Assembly (NCBI RefSeq): GCF_011089885.1
Contig: NZ_JAANBD010000006.1
Location: 124,001 to 188,000 of the forward strand
Direction of reading: 5' to 3'
Source of the DNA: Thioalkalivibrio sp. XN279
GTDB taxonomy: Bacteria > Pseudomonadota > Gammaproteobacteria > Steroidobacterales > XN24
Length of the DNA: 64,000 nt
In this document: piece after piece, positions 24,746 to 32,850 of the stretch
Position numbering within the stretch: the stretch's first letter is position 1
Layout of the letters: each line of letters begins with the position of its first letter
Position numbers and translations under genes: made by a program
The notes under the pieces: model-generated
What the model was told of the DNA's origin: nothing
The model's input: only the letters and a program-made list of their open reading frames with translations
Database searches by the model: none

Positions 24746-25900
24746 CTAGAGCCATTGCGTGGCAGCCACCTGGAATGCCGCCGCCGGCAAGGGCCGGCTG
24801 ATGTGGAATCCCTGCACTCTCGCGCAGCCCTCGGCGTGGAGAAAGTCCAGCGCCTCGCGCGTCTCGACGGCTTCGGCGCAGGTCTCCAGCCCCAGCGCCG
24901 CGGCGAGGAGCAGGATGCCGCGCACCAGGTGCCGCGCGTCCTCGTCCTCCTCCAGTCGCCCGACCAGGCTGCGATGAATCTTCAGCTCGCTGAACGGCGT
25001 GCGATAGAGGTCCGCCAGCGACGAGACGCCGACGCCGAAGTGCTCCAGCGCCAGCCCGAAACCATGCACCCGCAGGCGCGCCAGCATGCCGAGAAAATCC
25101 GCCGACGCCGTGGCAAGGGACGGCTCGGGAATCTCCAGCAGCAGCGCGCCCGGCGGCACGTCGTACTCCGCCATCAGCCGCGACAGGCGTTCCGGGAACT
25201 CCGGGTCGCTGACCAGTGACGGCGTGATATTGACGCTGATCCGGAACGGCATCTTGTTCTGGTGCCACACACTGAGCTGTTGCACCGCGGTCTGCAGCAC
25301 GCAGTCCGTGATCACCACGATCTGCCCCGCCGCCTCGGCCACGGGGACGAATGCCCCCGGCATGACCAGGCCGAGTTCGGGATGCGCCCACCGCGCCAGC
25401 GCCTCGGCGCCCGCGGCCCGCCAGCCGTCGACGCTCCGTTTCAGCTGCAGCTGGTACCACGCGGTCATTTCGCCGCGCATCACGGCGCCGGCGATGTCCG
25501 CGGCCGAGAAGCCCATCTCGCCGACGATGATGCGCAGCGCGACCTCCAGGCCCTCCGGCGTGAGCGGCTTCGCCAGCATGCCTTCGATTTTGATTTCGGC
25601 TTCGGCGGCCACCTGCCGCAGGGCCTGCACCTCGGCATCGTCCGGTGCGCCGAGCAGCAGCAGCGCAGCCCCGTTTCTGGCCACCGCGCGCACCGCTTCA
25701 TCCCCCGGGGGCACGACCACGGCCGGATCGATGATCACGGCGTCCGGGGCGAACTCGCCCAGCACCGCCTGGATGCCGTCACCGCGCCGCAGCCAGCGCA
25801 CCAGCAGCCCGAACGCCGCGGCGGCCTCGTCCAGGGCCTGGCCGGCGAAGTCGTCGTCCGCGACGATGAGCACGCGGCGTGTGCGTATGGGCTGGTCCAT
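24746..25900 (-). CDS. Receiver-like plus degenerate EAL domain protein
   Basis: 384 residues. Residues 1-125 look like a receiver (D15-D17, D58, K111 in LAKPL). Residues about 140-380 are an EAL domain: EAL at 166-168 (AEALARW), SVN at 222-224, LLLEIPE around E256, LKIHR with K307 and AEAVET with E343. However, the double-Asp metal and catalytic motif DDFGTG is EHFGVG (E286-H287), and the Asp after the Lys in LKID is His. A phosphodiesterase with these changes is expected to be inactive, so c-di-GMP binding or protein interaction is more likely. It starts three bases after the stop of the REC-PAS gene, forming an obvious pair. Confidence 0.85.
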   Translation of the reverse strand: MDQPIRTRRVLIVADDDFAGQALDEAAAAFGLLVRWLRRGDGIQAVLGEFAPDAVIIDPAVVVPPGDEAVRAVARNGAALLLLGAPDDAEVQALRQVAAEAEIKIEGMLAKPLTPEGLEVALRIIVGEMGFSAADIAGAVMRGEMTAWYQLQLKRSVDGWRAAGAEALARWAHPELGLVMPGAFVPVAEAAGQIVVITDCVLQTAVQQLSVWHQNKMPFRISVNITPSLVSDPEFPERLSRLMAEYDVPPGALLLEIPEPSLATASADFLGMLARLRVHGFGLALEHFGVGVSSLADLYRTPFSELKIHRSLVGRLEEDEDARHLVRGILLLAAALGLETCAEAVETREALDFLHAEGCARVQGFHISRPLPAAAFQVAATQWL

Positions 25901-25903
25901 GGC

Positions 25904-28003
25904 TTAGCTTTTTCCGCTCTCGTTGCGGTCGCCGGCGTTCCCCGCTTGCCCGGCCGGCCCCGGCTTCAGCGCCAGCGCGCCGAGGGCCTGGTCGAGCACC
26001 CGCGCCAGCTCGGCGCGCATGTGCGTGTGCGCTTCCTCGATTGCCTGCCGCAGTTGCGCGGCCTCGGCTTCCGTTGCGTCCAGCGCTGCCCGCAGCCGCC
26101 GTTGCTCGCCCTGGAGTTCCGCCAGCGCCTGCTCCCGGCTGCGTCGCTCCTTCTCCAATGCCTCTTCCAGCTGCGTGCGCCCCGCCTGCGCTGCCTGCTC
26201 CGCCCGCGCGCGCTCGGCGGCCAGCGCCTGCTCGAGCTCCTCCCTGGCCTGGCGGCCGCGCGCTTCACGCCGCACTGCGTCCTCCGCCTCGAGCCTGGCT
26301 TCGCGCGCGTCCAGGCGCGCCTGCTCGACCTCGAGGCGCAGCTTCTCGCCGGCGTGTTTGGCGTCGTCCGCGGCGCTGCGCAGGCGCTCGAGCTCTGCCT
26401 GGGAAGCCTGCGCCGCAGCCTCGGCGGACGCCAGCAGCTCGGCGAGCTCCTGCAGCCGCGCATCAGGCTGGTTCTCCCGCTCGGTGCGCGGCGGCGGCGC
26501 CAGGTCGGAAACGTCGATCGCCTGCAACAGGAATCCGCGCTGCTCGTCCGCGCCGTCGCGTCGCACCGCGAGCAGCCAGCGCATCGTCCGGCCGTCGCCC
26601 GCACGCACGTCCCGGGACACCGCGTCGCGGCCCGAGGCCAGCGCGGCCAGCCCGTCGCTCACCGCGTCGCCGTGGACCCGCGGCAGCACCTTGAAGATGT
26701 CGCGCCCGAGCACGGGCTCGCGCCCGAGTTTCATGGCCGCCTCGTTCGCCGCCCGCACCTCGAAATCGGCGCCGAGGCGAAACACCGGCCCGGCGATGGC
26801 CTGGAAATCCCGCGCCAGGCCCGCGAGCCGCGCCCGGGTTTCTTTCTCCGCCTTGCGCGCGGTCGTGACCTCTTCATGGGTCACCAGCGCACCGGCGATA
26901 CCGGGATTGAGCAAGGGGCTGATGCTGATGCGCCAGCGCCTGGTGTCGTCGCCGTACTCGCACTGGTACTGGTCGAGGACGCCGCCCAGGACCTGCTTCA
27001 GTCCCCGCGCCAGGGCCGCCATGTCGAGATCGCCGTAGGCGGCGTCGTCCCCGGAATCAGTGAAGCGACGCCCGGGCGCGAATGCCTCGCCTGCGTGACA
27101 GCCGGGCTCCTGCAGCGCCGTCCAGGCCTGGTTGCAGTGGGTGATCACGGCCGCCGCATCGAGCACCGCCTGCGGCACGCGGGCGGAATCGAACACGGCG
27201 CGCATGAAACGGTGGTCGTGCTGCAGCGCCAGCAGGCGCTTGTGCTGGCGCTGCGCATCGGTCACCACGCCGGCGGCACGCGCCAGCCGGCCGCGACCGT
27301 CGAGCTGGGATCGCCCGCGCAAGGCGCACCAGCGGTAGGCGCCGCCGCCCACCTTGACGCGAGCCTCGAGCTCCCAGGGCTCGGCGCCGTGCGCCACCTC
27401 CGCCAGCCGACGCAGGGCCAGTTCCCGGTCGTCCGGATGCAACCATGAACGCAAGGCCTCGAGGCTCTCGCGGCATTCCGGTCCCGGCAGCTGCCAGGCC
27501 TCGGGCTCCGGCGACGCCAGCCAAACGTCCTTGTCGCCCGCCTCGTAGTGCCAGGCGAGCTCGCCCCCGGCGCCGAGGCTGGCGGCGATGCGCTGGCTGC
27601 GCTGGCGGGATTCGTGCGAGGCGCGGGCGCGCGCCACGACTGCCTGGAGACGGTCCAGCAGCCCGGGGCCGTCGAGCGCTTCCACCGCGATGCGGTCCAG
27701 GGCGCCCACCGACAGGCAGGCCGCTGTGCCGGCGGCGTCGGCGCCATGCGCCAGCGCCACCACCGGCAGGCCGGGCGCGGTGGCAACAAGCTCGGACAGC
27801 AGGTGCAGGCCGTCCTGGCCCAGGGACACGTCGGCCAGCGCCAGGTCGTAGTCTCCCGCGCGCAGGCGGCGTGAAGCCGTGGCGAGGCTGTCCGCGCCCT
27901 CCACGGACACGACCGGCCCGCCGCCCTGGTGCAGGCCCTGGCCGACCTTGCGGATCGTCTCCGGGGCGTCGGCAATCAGCAGAATGCGGAGCGTGTCGGA
28001 CAT
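25904..28003 (-). CDS. Receiver-PAS-coiled-coil signalling protein without output domain
   Basis: 699 residues from the ATG at 28003, preceded by GAGGA. Residues 1-120 are receiver-like with D58 (LALADVSLGQDG) but lack the conserved Lys. Three PAS-like regions follow (about 155-270, 280-395 and 400-515; e.g. AVFDSARVPQAVLDAAAVITHCN and GPVFRLGADFEVRAANEAAM). Residues about 535-680 are a continuous Ala/Glu/Arg coiled coil. There is no histidine kinase, GGDEF or DNA-binding part, so any output must pass through a partner. The downstream EAL-like protein is the natural candidate. Confidence 0.8.
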   Translation of the reverse strand: MSDTLRILLIADAPETIRKVGQGLHQGGGPVVSVEGADSLATASRRLRAGDYDLALADVSLGQDGLHLLSELVATAPGLPVVALAHGADAAGTAACLSVGALDRIAVEALDGPGLLDRLQAVVARARASHESRQRSQRIAASLGAGGELAWHYEAGDKDVWLASPEPEAWQLPGPECRESLEALRSWLHPDDRELALRRLAEVAHGAEPWELEARVKVGGGAYRWCALRGRSQLDGRGRLARAAGVVTDAQRQHKRLLALQHDHRFMRAVFDSARVPQAVLDAAAVITHCNQAWTALQEPGCHAGEAFAPGRRFTDSGDDAAYGDLDMAALARGLKQVLGGVLDQYQCEYGDDTRRWRISISPLLNPGIAGALVTHEEVTTARKAEKETRARLAGLARDFQAIAGPVFRLGADFEVRAANEAAMKLGREPVLGRDIFKVLPRVHGDAVSDGLAALASGRDAVSRDVRAGDGRTMRWLLAVRRDGADEQRGFLLQAIDVSDLAPPPRTERENQPDARLQELAELLASAEAAAQASQAELERLRSAADDAKHAGEKLRLEVEQARLDAREARLEAEDAVRREARGRQAREELEQALAAERARAEQAAQAGRTQLEEALEKERRSREQALAELQGEQRRLRAALDATEAEAAQLRQAIEEAHTHMRAELARVLDQALGALALKPGPAGQAGNAGDRNESGKS

Positions 28004-28129
28004 GTTCCTCGGGCGCACCACCCGTGTTGCCGTGTCGACTGAAATTACCATGTTAGTCGGGCCGCGTCGTGAGCGCCCGTGACCGGCCTCGCATAACTGC
28101 GGCCAGTACAGGGGCGCGTGCCGGGGCGC

Positions 28130-29110
28130 TCAGATGCCCGGCACACCCAGCAACGGCCCGGCCTCGTCGCGCGGCCAGCGCTCGCGGCTTACCGGCGTGC
28201 GGAAGGCCTCCGGCTTCACCACCAGCAGGTCGCAAGGGAGACGATCGAGCACGCGCTCGGCCGTGCTGCCGAGGAAAATGCGCCCGAAGGGGTTGCGCGC
28301 GATGGCGCCCATGACCACCACGTCCGCGCCGGTCTCCTGGCAGTATTCGGGCAGCGCCTGTTCCGGCCTGCCCTCGGTCACGGTGATCCGCGCCGGCGTC
28401 ACGCCCGCCGCCTGCAGCGCCTGCAGCACCGCTTCGCGGTGATGCGCCTCCTGGCCGTCGCCCCCGGCCTCGTCCTCGAGCGGCTGGTCGAGCCCGCCGA
28501 CGGCGATCCGCAGGCCGGGCTGCCATGCATGCCAGGCATGCCACACGCCGCCGATACCGGCAGCGAGCGCACCGGCCTCGACCAGGATCCGGTGCTCCAG
28601 GTCGGCATGCCGCGCGTGGCGGCCCAGGGGATCGACCGCGGCAACCACGACCGGCTCTTCCGCCCACGGCTTGCCGCGCGTGAGCAGCACCGGCGCGGGA
28701 CAATGGCGCACCAGCTGCCAGTGCCCGGCCGACCAGTGGCGCCGGCCGCGCGTCTCTTCCTCGGGCAACGCCACCACCAGCATGGCGGCCCCGCACTCCA
28801 GCACACGGCGTATCAGGGCCTCTTCCGCCGGGTGATCCCAGGCGGCGTGGCATTCCGCCGTCGTGCCGGGCGGCAGGGCCGCCGCCAGGTTCTCGAGCCG
28901 CTCGACGGCGTGCCGCACCAGGGTGTCCCGGGCGTGCTGCAGGCTGTCGCGATCCTCGAAATGGGCCAGCGAGATCTGCGAGTTGTACACCGGCGCGTAC
29001 AACTCGAGCGCGGCATCCAGGCGGCTTGCCAGGCGGGCACCGAGCGCGGCACTGGCGCTGCTGGGCGCGTGCGCATCCATGCCGACGATGATTCTTGCGG
29101 CCTTGCTCAT
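28130..29110 (-). CDS. Tandem universal stress protein (UspE-like)
   Basis: 326 residues with two Usp domains. The first (1-150) opens with KAARIIVGMDAH. The second (150-315) opens with EEPVVVAAVDP and ends with the ATP-site motif G-x2-x-N-PFG-x4-GSTAE seen in MGAIARNPFGRIFLGSTAE, then VLDRLPCDLLVVKPE. The layout matches UspE rather than single-domain UspA. Usp proteins support survival under starvation and oxidative or anaerobic stress. It is divergent from the FixL-like kinase, with 116 bases between, which fits co-control by oxygen. Confidence 0.92.
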   Translation of the reverse strand: MSKAARIIVGMDAHAPSSASAALGARLASRLDAALELYAPVYNSQISLAHFEDRDSLQHARDTLVRHAVERLENLAAALPPGTTAECHAAWDHPAEEALIRRVLECGAAMLVVALPEEETRGRRHWSAGHWQLVRHCPAPVLLTRGKPWAEEPVVVAAVDPLGRHARHADLEHRILVEAGALAAGIGGVWHAWHAWQPGLRIAVGGLDQPLEDEAGGDGQEAHHREAVLQALQAAGVTPARITVTEGRPEQALPEYCQETGADVVVMGAIARNPFGRIFLGSTAERVLDRLPCDLLVVKPEAFRTPVSRERWPRDEAGPLLGVPGI

Positions 29111-29226
29111 ATTGCAGCTCTCCGCAGCGCAGATGCGTTCATGACCTGCCTGTAATGTATTCTAGTTCGCCGTCAGCCCGCCGGCCACGCGCCGGCGCGC
29201 CGCCAGCCAGCGCGTCAAGGTCAGCG

Positions 29227-31560
29227 ATGAAGCACCCCGAACCCGCCCGGAAATCGTCTCCCGCCGCAGTCGGCCCCGCGGCGGAGAGCAGGCTGTCCGC
29301 GCTGCTCAGCGCAACGCCGGACGCCGTCGTGCTGATCGACGGGGACGGGATCATCGAGTCCTTCAACCCGGGCGCGGAACGCATTTTCGGCTACAGCGCC
29401 GCGGAAATCGTCGGCCGCAACATCGCCCTGCTGATGCCCACGCCCTTCCGCGCCAATCACGACGATTACATCCGCCGCTACCAGCGCACCGGCGAAGCCC
29501 GTTTCATGCTGGCGCCGCGCGAGGTCGAGGCCTGCCGCAAGAACGGCACGACCTTCCCGGCCGAGGTCTCGGTGGGACAGGTCGACGCCGCCGACGGCGG
29601 CGCACCGAGTTTCATCGGCATCATTCGCGACATCAGCGAGCGCGTGGCGGCCGAGGCGCGGCTGCATCGCGTCGAGACCAACCTGCTCACGGCCCAGGCC
29701 CTGGCGCACGTCGGCAGTTTCGAAGGCGACTGGCCCACGGCCGGGGTGAATTTCTGGTCCGACGAGTTCTGCCGCATCGTCGGCGTGGACCCCGCGGAAC
29801 CGCCCATGAGCCAGGGCGAGTTCGTGCGCCGCTTCGCCCACCCCGACGACCGCGCGCGCGTAGAGGCGCGCCTCGCCGAGGACGCGCGCAAGACCTCGGG
29901 CGGCGGCGAGCTGGAGTACCGCATCATCCGCCCGGACGGCACGGTGCGGCACATCCAGACCATCTACCAGATCGTCACCGACCCGGCGACCGGTGGCGGG
30001 CGTATCCAGGGCACCATCCTGGACCAGACTTTCCGCCGCCAGGCCGAGGAGGCCCTGCGGCGCGAGCGCGACCGCGCCCAGCGCTACCTCGACCTGGTGA
30101 ACGTCATGATCATCGCGGTCGATCGCTCGGGCCGCATCACGCTGGTCAACCGCAAGGCCTGCGAGCTGTTCGGCTACCCGGAGCACGAGATGCTCGGCAA
30201 GGACTTCTTCGCCGCCTGCCAGCCGCCCGGCTTCGCCGGTCGCTCGCGCATCCTGTTCGAGGAGGCCCTGGCCGGGCGCGAAGCCGGCTTCAGCCTGCTG
30301 GAAGGCCCGGTGCTGACCCACGACGGTCACACGCGCCGCGTATTCTGGCGCAACCAGTTCCTGCGCGACGAGACCGGGCGCATCAACGGCGTGCTCAGCG
30401 CCGGCGAGGACGTTACCGAGCAACGCGAGACGGAGTCACAGCTGCGCCAGGCGGAAGAGGAGCTGCGCCTCATTTTCCGGCGCGCCCCGGTCGGCATGGC
30501 CACGCTCTCCGCGGCACACGAGGTGGACGGCCACTACCTTTCGGTCAACCAGGCACTGTGCAGCATGCTCGGTTACACCGAGGGCGACCTGCTGGCGCGC
30601 TCCGTGCGCGACGTCACGCCGCCGGAGGACATGGCCGAAACGCTGCGCCAGTTCCGCCTGCTGCTCTCGGGCAGCGAAACGGTGAAGTACGAAAAGCGCT
30701 TCATCCACAAGGACGGCTCCATCGTGCACGCCATGGTGCACCTCAGCGTCATCGCGGACCACGAGGGGCGCCCGCTGCTCATCATCAGCCAGATCCTCGA
30801 CCGCACCGACGTGGTGCTGGCGGAAATGGAAGCGCGCAAGCAGCGTGAGCGCCTCGCGCATGTCGCCCGCCTCGGCACCATGGGCGAAATGGCGGCGGGC
30901 ATCGCTCACGAGCTCAACCAGCCGCTGGCGGCGATCGCCAACTACACCCAGGCCTGCCAGCGCCTGCTGGCCGCCGGCGACATGGACCCGGAGGAGCTGG
31001 GCCAGGTGTTGAGCCGCGTCACGGGCCAGGCGCGGCGCGCCGGCGACGTCATCCAGCGCCTGCGCGCCTTCGTGCGCCGCCACACGCCGGACCGGCGCAA
31101 CCGCAATGCCGCCGAGCTGATCCACGAGATCCTGCCGCTGGTGGAGATGGACTGCCGCTCACACGAGGTGGACCTGCAGCTGGAACTGCAGGAGGACCTG
31201 CCGCGCATCCAGGTGGACGGGATCCAGCTGCAGCAGGTGCTGCTGAACTTGACGCGTAACGCGGTCGAGGCGATGAACGCCTGCGACCCCGAGACGCGCC
31301 GGCTGGTAGTGCGCACGCGCGCCGCGAGCGAGGACGAAGTGGAGATCAGCGTGGCGGACACCGGGCCGGGCGTGCCGGACACCTTGCTGGAGCAGCTGTT
31401 CGAGCCGTTTTTTACCACCAAGCCGGAAGGCATGGGCCTCGGGCTTTCGCTCAGCCGTTCCATCATTGAAGCGCACGGCGGCACATTGAGATACGATTCG
31501 GGTCCGGAAAAAGGCAGCATTTTCAGGATCGGACTTCCCACGGCACCGGAGGAGGAGTGA
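29227..31560 (+). CDS. FixL-like haem PAS oxygen-sensor histidine kinase
   Basis: 777 residues, no membrane segment. The first PAS domain (about 22-135) keeps the FixL haem pocket: H78 in NHDDYIRRY aligns with the proximal haem ligand His200 of Bradyrhizobium FixL, R84 with Arg206 and R98 with Arg220 at identical spacing, then NGTTFPAEVSVG. Three more PAS regions follow (about 150-275, 280-400 and 410-530). Then come HisKA (H-box GEMAAGIAHELNQPLAAI) and HATPase_c (NLTRNAVEAM, ADTGPGVPD, GMGLGLSLS). Ligand-free haem would activate the kinase at low O2. Its stop overlaps the response regulator start. The extra PAS domains make it longer than classic FixL. Confidence 0.88.
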   Translation: MKHPEPARKSSPAAVGPAAESRLSALLSATPDAVVLIDGDGIIESFNPGAERIFGYSAAEIVGRNIALLMPTPFRANHDDYIRRYQRTGEARFMLAPREVEACRKNGTTFPAEVSVGQVDAADGGAPSFIGIIRDISERVAAEARLHRVETNLLTAQALAHVGSFEGDWPTAGVNFWSDEFCRIVGVDPAEPPMSQGEFVRRFAHPDDRARVEARLAEDARKTSGGGELEYRIIRPDGTVRHIQTIYQIVTDPATGGGRIQGTILDQTFRRQAEEALRRERDRAQRYLDLVNVMIIAVDRSGRITLVNRKACELFGYPEHEMLGKDFFAACQPPGFAGRSRILFEEALAGREAGFSLLEGPVLTHDGHTRRVFWRNQFLRDETGRINGVLSAGEDVTEQRETESQLRQAEEELRLIFRRAPVGMATLSAAHEVDGHYLSVNQALCSMLGYTEGDLLARSVRDVTPPEDMAETLRQFRLLLSGSETVKYEKRFIHKDGSIVHAMVHLSVIADHEGRPLLIISQILDRTDVVLAEMEARKQRERLAHVARLGTMGEMAAGIAHELNQPLAAIANYTQACQRLLAAGDMDPEELGQVLSRVTGQARRAGDVIQRLRAFVRRHTPDRRNRNAAELIHEILPLVEMDCRSHEVDLQLELQEDLPRIQVDGIQLQQVLLNLTRNAVEAMNACDPETRRLVVRTRAASEDEVEISVADTGPGVPDTLLEQLFEPFFTTKPEGMGLGLSLSRSIIEAHGGTLRYDSGPEKGSIFRIGLPTAPEEE

Positions 31561-32204
31561 TGGCGTCCAGCGAGGCAACGGTTTTCATTGTGGATGACGA
31601 CGAGGCGGTCCGGGATTCGCTCGGCCTGCTGCTGCGCTCGGTCGGCTATCGGGCCCGCTGTTACGCCAGCGCCAAGGATTTCCTCAAGGCATTCGATCCA
31701 CGCGACTACGGCTGCCTGGTGCTGGACATCCGCATGCCCGGCATGACCGGCCTGGAGCTGCAGAAGCACCTGCAGGAGATCGGCTGCAACATCCCCATCG
31801 TCTTCATCACCGGCCACGGCGACATCCCGATGGCGGTGGAAGCCGTGCGCCAGGGCGCCGTCGACTTCCTGCAGAAGCCATTCCAGGACCAGGACCTCGT
31901 CGACCGCATCAACGAGGCCATGAAGCAGGCCGCCGAGCAGCGTGAAGGCGAGCTGGAGCGCCTCGAGATCCTCGACCGCATCGACAGCCTCACGGCGCGC
32001 GAGAAGCAGGTGATGGGCCAGGTCGTGCTCGGCAAGGCCAACAAGGTCATCGCCGGCGACCTCGGCGTGAGCCAGCGCACCGTGGAAATCCATCGCGCCC
32101 GCGTGATGGAAAAGATGCAGGCCAACTCCCTGGCGCACCTGGTCCGGATGGTCATGGTGGCCGAAGCCCAGGCCGGCGCCACCCCCCCCGCACCAACGTC
32201 TTAG
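31560..32204 (+). CDS. FixJ-like response regulator
   Basis: 214 residues. The receiver has the acidic triad (VDDDEAV), phospho-acceptor D56 in LVLDIRMPGMTG, and the T and K switch residues (FITGHGD, LQKPF). The C-terminal LuxR-type helix-turn-helix (LTAREKQVMGQVVLGKANKVIA...GVSQRTVEIHRARV) is the FixJ/NarL fold. The ATG overlaps the kinase TGA, with GGAGGAG as ribosome site, so kinase and regulator are translationally coupled. In rhizobia FixJ activates fixK; no fixK-like gene lies here, but an FNR/FixK-type site does (34025). Confidence 0.93.
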   Translation: MASSEATVFIVDDDEAVRDSLGLLLRSVGYRARCYASAKDFLKAFDPRDYGCLVLDIRMPGMTGLELQKHLQEIGCNIPIVFITGHGDIPMAVEAVRQGAVDFLQKPFQDQDLVDRINEAMKQAAEQREGELERLEILDRIDSLTAREKQVMGQVVLGKANKVIAGDLGVSQRTVEIHRARVMEKMQANSLAHLVRMVMVAEAQAGATPPAPTS

Positions 32205-32207
32205 GTA

Positions 32208-32269
32208 GATGTTCGTATTTTCTTGCTGCTGACGAGTTTCAATACTCGCAGTTCGAGAAAAAGAACATC
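32208..32269. promoter_or_regulatory. Nested inverted repeats between the regulators
   Basis: Outer arms GATGTTC (32208-32214) and GAACATC (32263-32269) enclose inner arms CGAGT (32233-32237) and ACTCG (32244-32248). The patch is AT-rich and begins at the end of the FixJ-like gene. It could be an operator or a leader hairpin for the lone receiver gene. No T-run follows. Confidence 0.5.
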
Positions 32270-32331
32270 AGAGAGGACGTCGGCCCTTGCCGGGTCGGCC
32301 TGGCCGCTATCCTTGTCCGGTTCGGAAATCC

Positions 32332-32736
32332 ATGGCCCCAGTCTCGGGAAGAAGCGCTGAGGCACATCAGGCGACCATCTGCGTCGTAGCGAGCGATGCC
32401 CGGGAACGGGAATCCCTGTCGCAACTGTTGAGCCACCTGCAGCATGAAGTGAACGCCTTCGAGTCGGCGGAAGCACTGCTGGACGCGTCAGACGGCCTGG
32501 CCATCGCCGTGCTCGTCACCAACCTCGAGCTTCCCGGCCAGAACGGCATCGAGCTGCTGCAGGCGCTGCGGACGCGCGGCTGCCAGGCGCCGACCATCGT
32601 CCTGGCAGGCGATTCCGACGTCGCCACGGCCGTCGGCGCAATCCGCGCCGGGGCGATCGACTTTATCCAGAAGCCGGTCATCGACCGCATCCTGCTGCGT
32701 CGCGTGCGGGACGCCCTGGAACAGGTCCCGGCCTGA
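32332..32736 (+). CDS. Stand-alone pseudo-receiver (FixT-like candidate)
   Basis: 134 residues from the ATG at 32332 (in-frame start 45 bases upstream also possible). The whole protein is a receiver fold closely patterned on the FixJ receiver (LPGQNGIELLQALR, AGAIDFIQKPV with K114). But the phospho-acceptor position is N64 (LVTNLELPG), the N-terminal acidic cluster is reduced (VVASD), and the switch Thr is Ala (VLAGD). It therefore cannot be phosphorylated in the usual way. Single-domain receivers next to fixLJ are known as FixT in Caulobacter, where they inhibit FixL; this is the closest precedent. Confidence 0.8.
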   Translation: MAPVSGRSAEAHQATICVVASDARERESLSQLLSHLQHEVNAFESAEALLDASDGLAIAVLVTNLELPGQNGIELLQALRTRGCQAPTIVLAGDSDVATAVGAIRAGAIDFIQKPVIDRILLRRVRDALEQVPA

Positions 32737-32776
32737 TCTTCCGCGCGCCGGGCCCGGCGCCGCCCCCGCACAAGTT

Positions 32777-32827
32777 TGTGACACAGTTCTTTCCGCCCCT
32801 CCCGGCGGGACCCTAAGCTGTGTCACA
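32777..32827. promoter_or_regulatory. Paired 10-bp inverted repeat upstream of MRJP gene
   Basis: TGTGACACAG (32777-32786) and CTGTGTCACA (32818-32827) are perfect inverted copies separated by 31 bases, about three helical turns, ending 23 bases before the ATG. It may be a two-site operator or a long hairpin in the leader. Confidence 0.55.
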
Positions 32828-32850
32828 CCCGGTCCCGCAACGGATGCACG

